Below, in pieces: positions 6,696-6,734 of a stretch of DNA of 6,734 nucleotides (position 1 is the stretch's first letter; every line of letters starts with the position of its first letter). Below the pieces are notes generated by a model. It was not told the DNA's origin. It made no database searches and was given only the letters and a program-made list of their open reading frames with translations. This DNA is from JADHUC01 sp964617665 (GTDB taxonomy: Bacteria > Planctomycetota > Planctomycetia > Pirellulales > Pirellulaceae). Made by a program: the position numbers and the translations under genes. The stretch spans positions 1 through 6,734 of the forward strand of contig CAZUAH010000697.1 of the NCBI GenBank assembly GCA_964617665.1, read 5' to 3'.

Positions 6696-6734
6696 CCGAA
6701 GGCGACTGTGTACCGGATTCGCCGACGCCTTCGG
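6696..6734. repeat. Perfect 9-bp inverted repeat at the right edge
   Basis: CCGAAGGCG at 6696-6704 and CGCCTTCGG at 6726-6734 are perfect reverse complements separated by 21 nt. The right arm ends exactly at the window edge, so the repeat could be longer. Neither strand shows a T-tract after the stem. It lies in the stretch that is either the N-terminal coding extension of the propeller gene or an upstream intergenic region. It may be a weak transcript hairpin or chance in GC-rich DNA. Confidence 0.5.

Overview
This window looks like a piece of a planctomycete chromosome (Pirellulales/Rhodopirellula-like). That is inferred from gene content rather than from a marker gene. The signs are a GC-rich coding sequence, a DUF1080 (3-keto-disaccharide hydrolase-like) secreted protein, a secreted beta-propeller fused to a PHP-type metallohydrolase domain, another large secreted propeller-like protein, and paired bPH_2 membrane proteins. 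I see no rRNA, tRNA, CRISPR, IS element, phage gene or plasmid function.

All six genes I accept lie on the minus strand, so transcription runs from the right edge to the left. In order: (1) a secreted sialidase/BNR-like propeller protein (5283-6647, true N-terminus unresolved and possibly beyond the right edge); (2) a secreted 50-residue-repeat propeller plus PHP/DUF3604-like hydrolase (2869-5292, overlapping gene 1); (3) a cytoplasmic carbon-nitrogen hydrolase of the nitrilase superfamily with an intact Glu-Lys-Cys triad (1873-2784); (4) a small bPH_2 membrane protein (1262-1798); (5) a second bPH_2 membrane protein that overlaps gene 4 by ATGA (495-1265); (6) a secreted DUF1080 protein cut by the left edge (1-455). 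The gaps are 84, 74 and 39 nt, and two junctions overlap. No strong terminator or convincing promoter was seen between the genes. The layout fits one long operon or two to three adjacent transcription units.

Functionally, genes 1, 2 and 6 are exported and of types common in planctomycete polymer or glycoside degradation loci. Genes 4 and 5 form an obvious inner-membrane pair, probably acting as a complex. The nitrilase is a soluble amide/nitrile hydrolase of unknown substrate. No part of the window proves that these three modules share a pathway. The most notable points are the regular 50-residue propeller repeat fused to the PHP domain, the altered TEND motif in that PHP domain, the paired bPH_2 proteins with similar C-terminal helices, and the unresolved start of gene 1.
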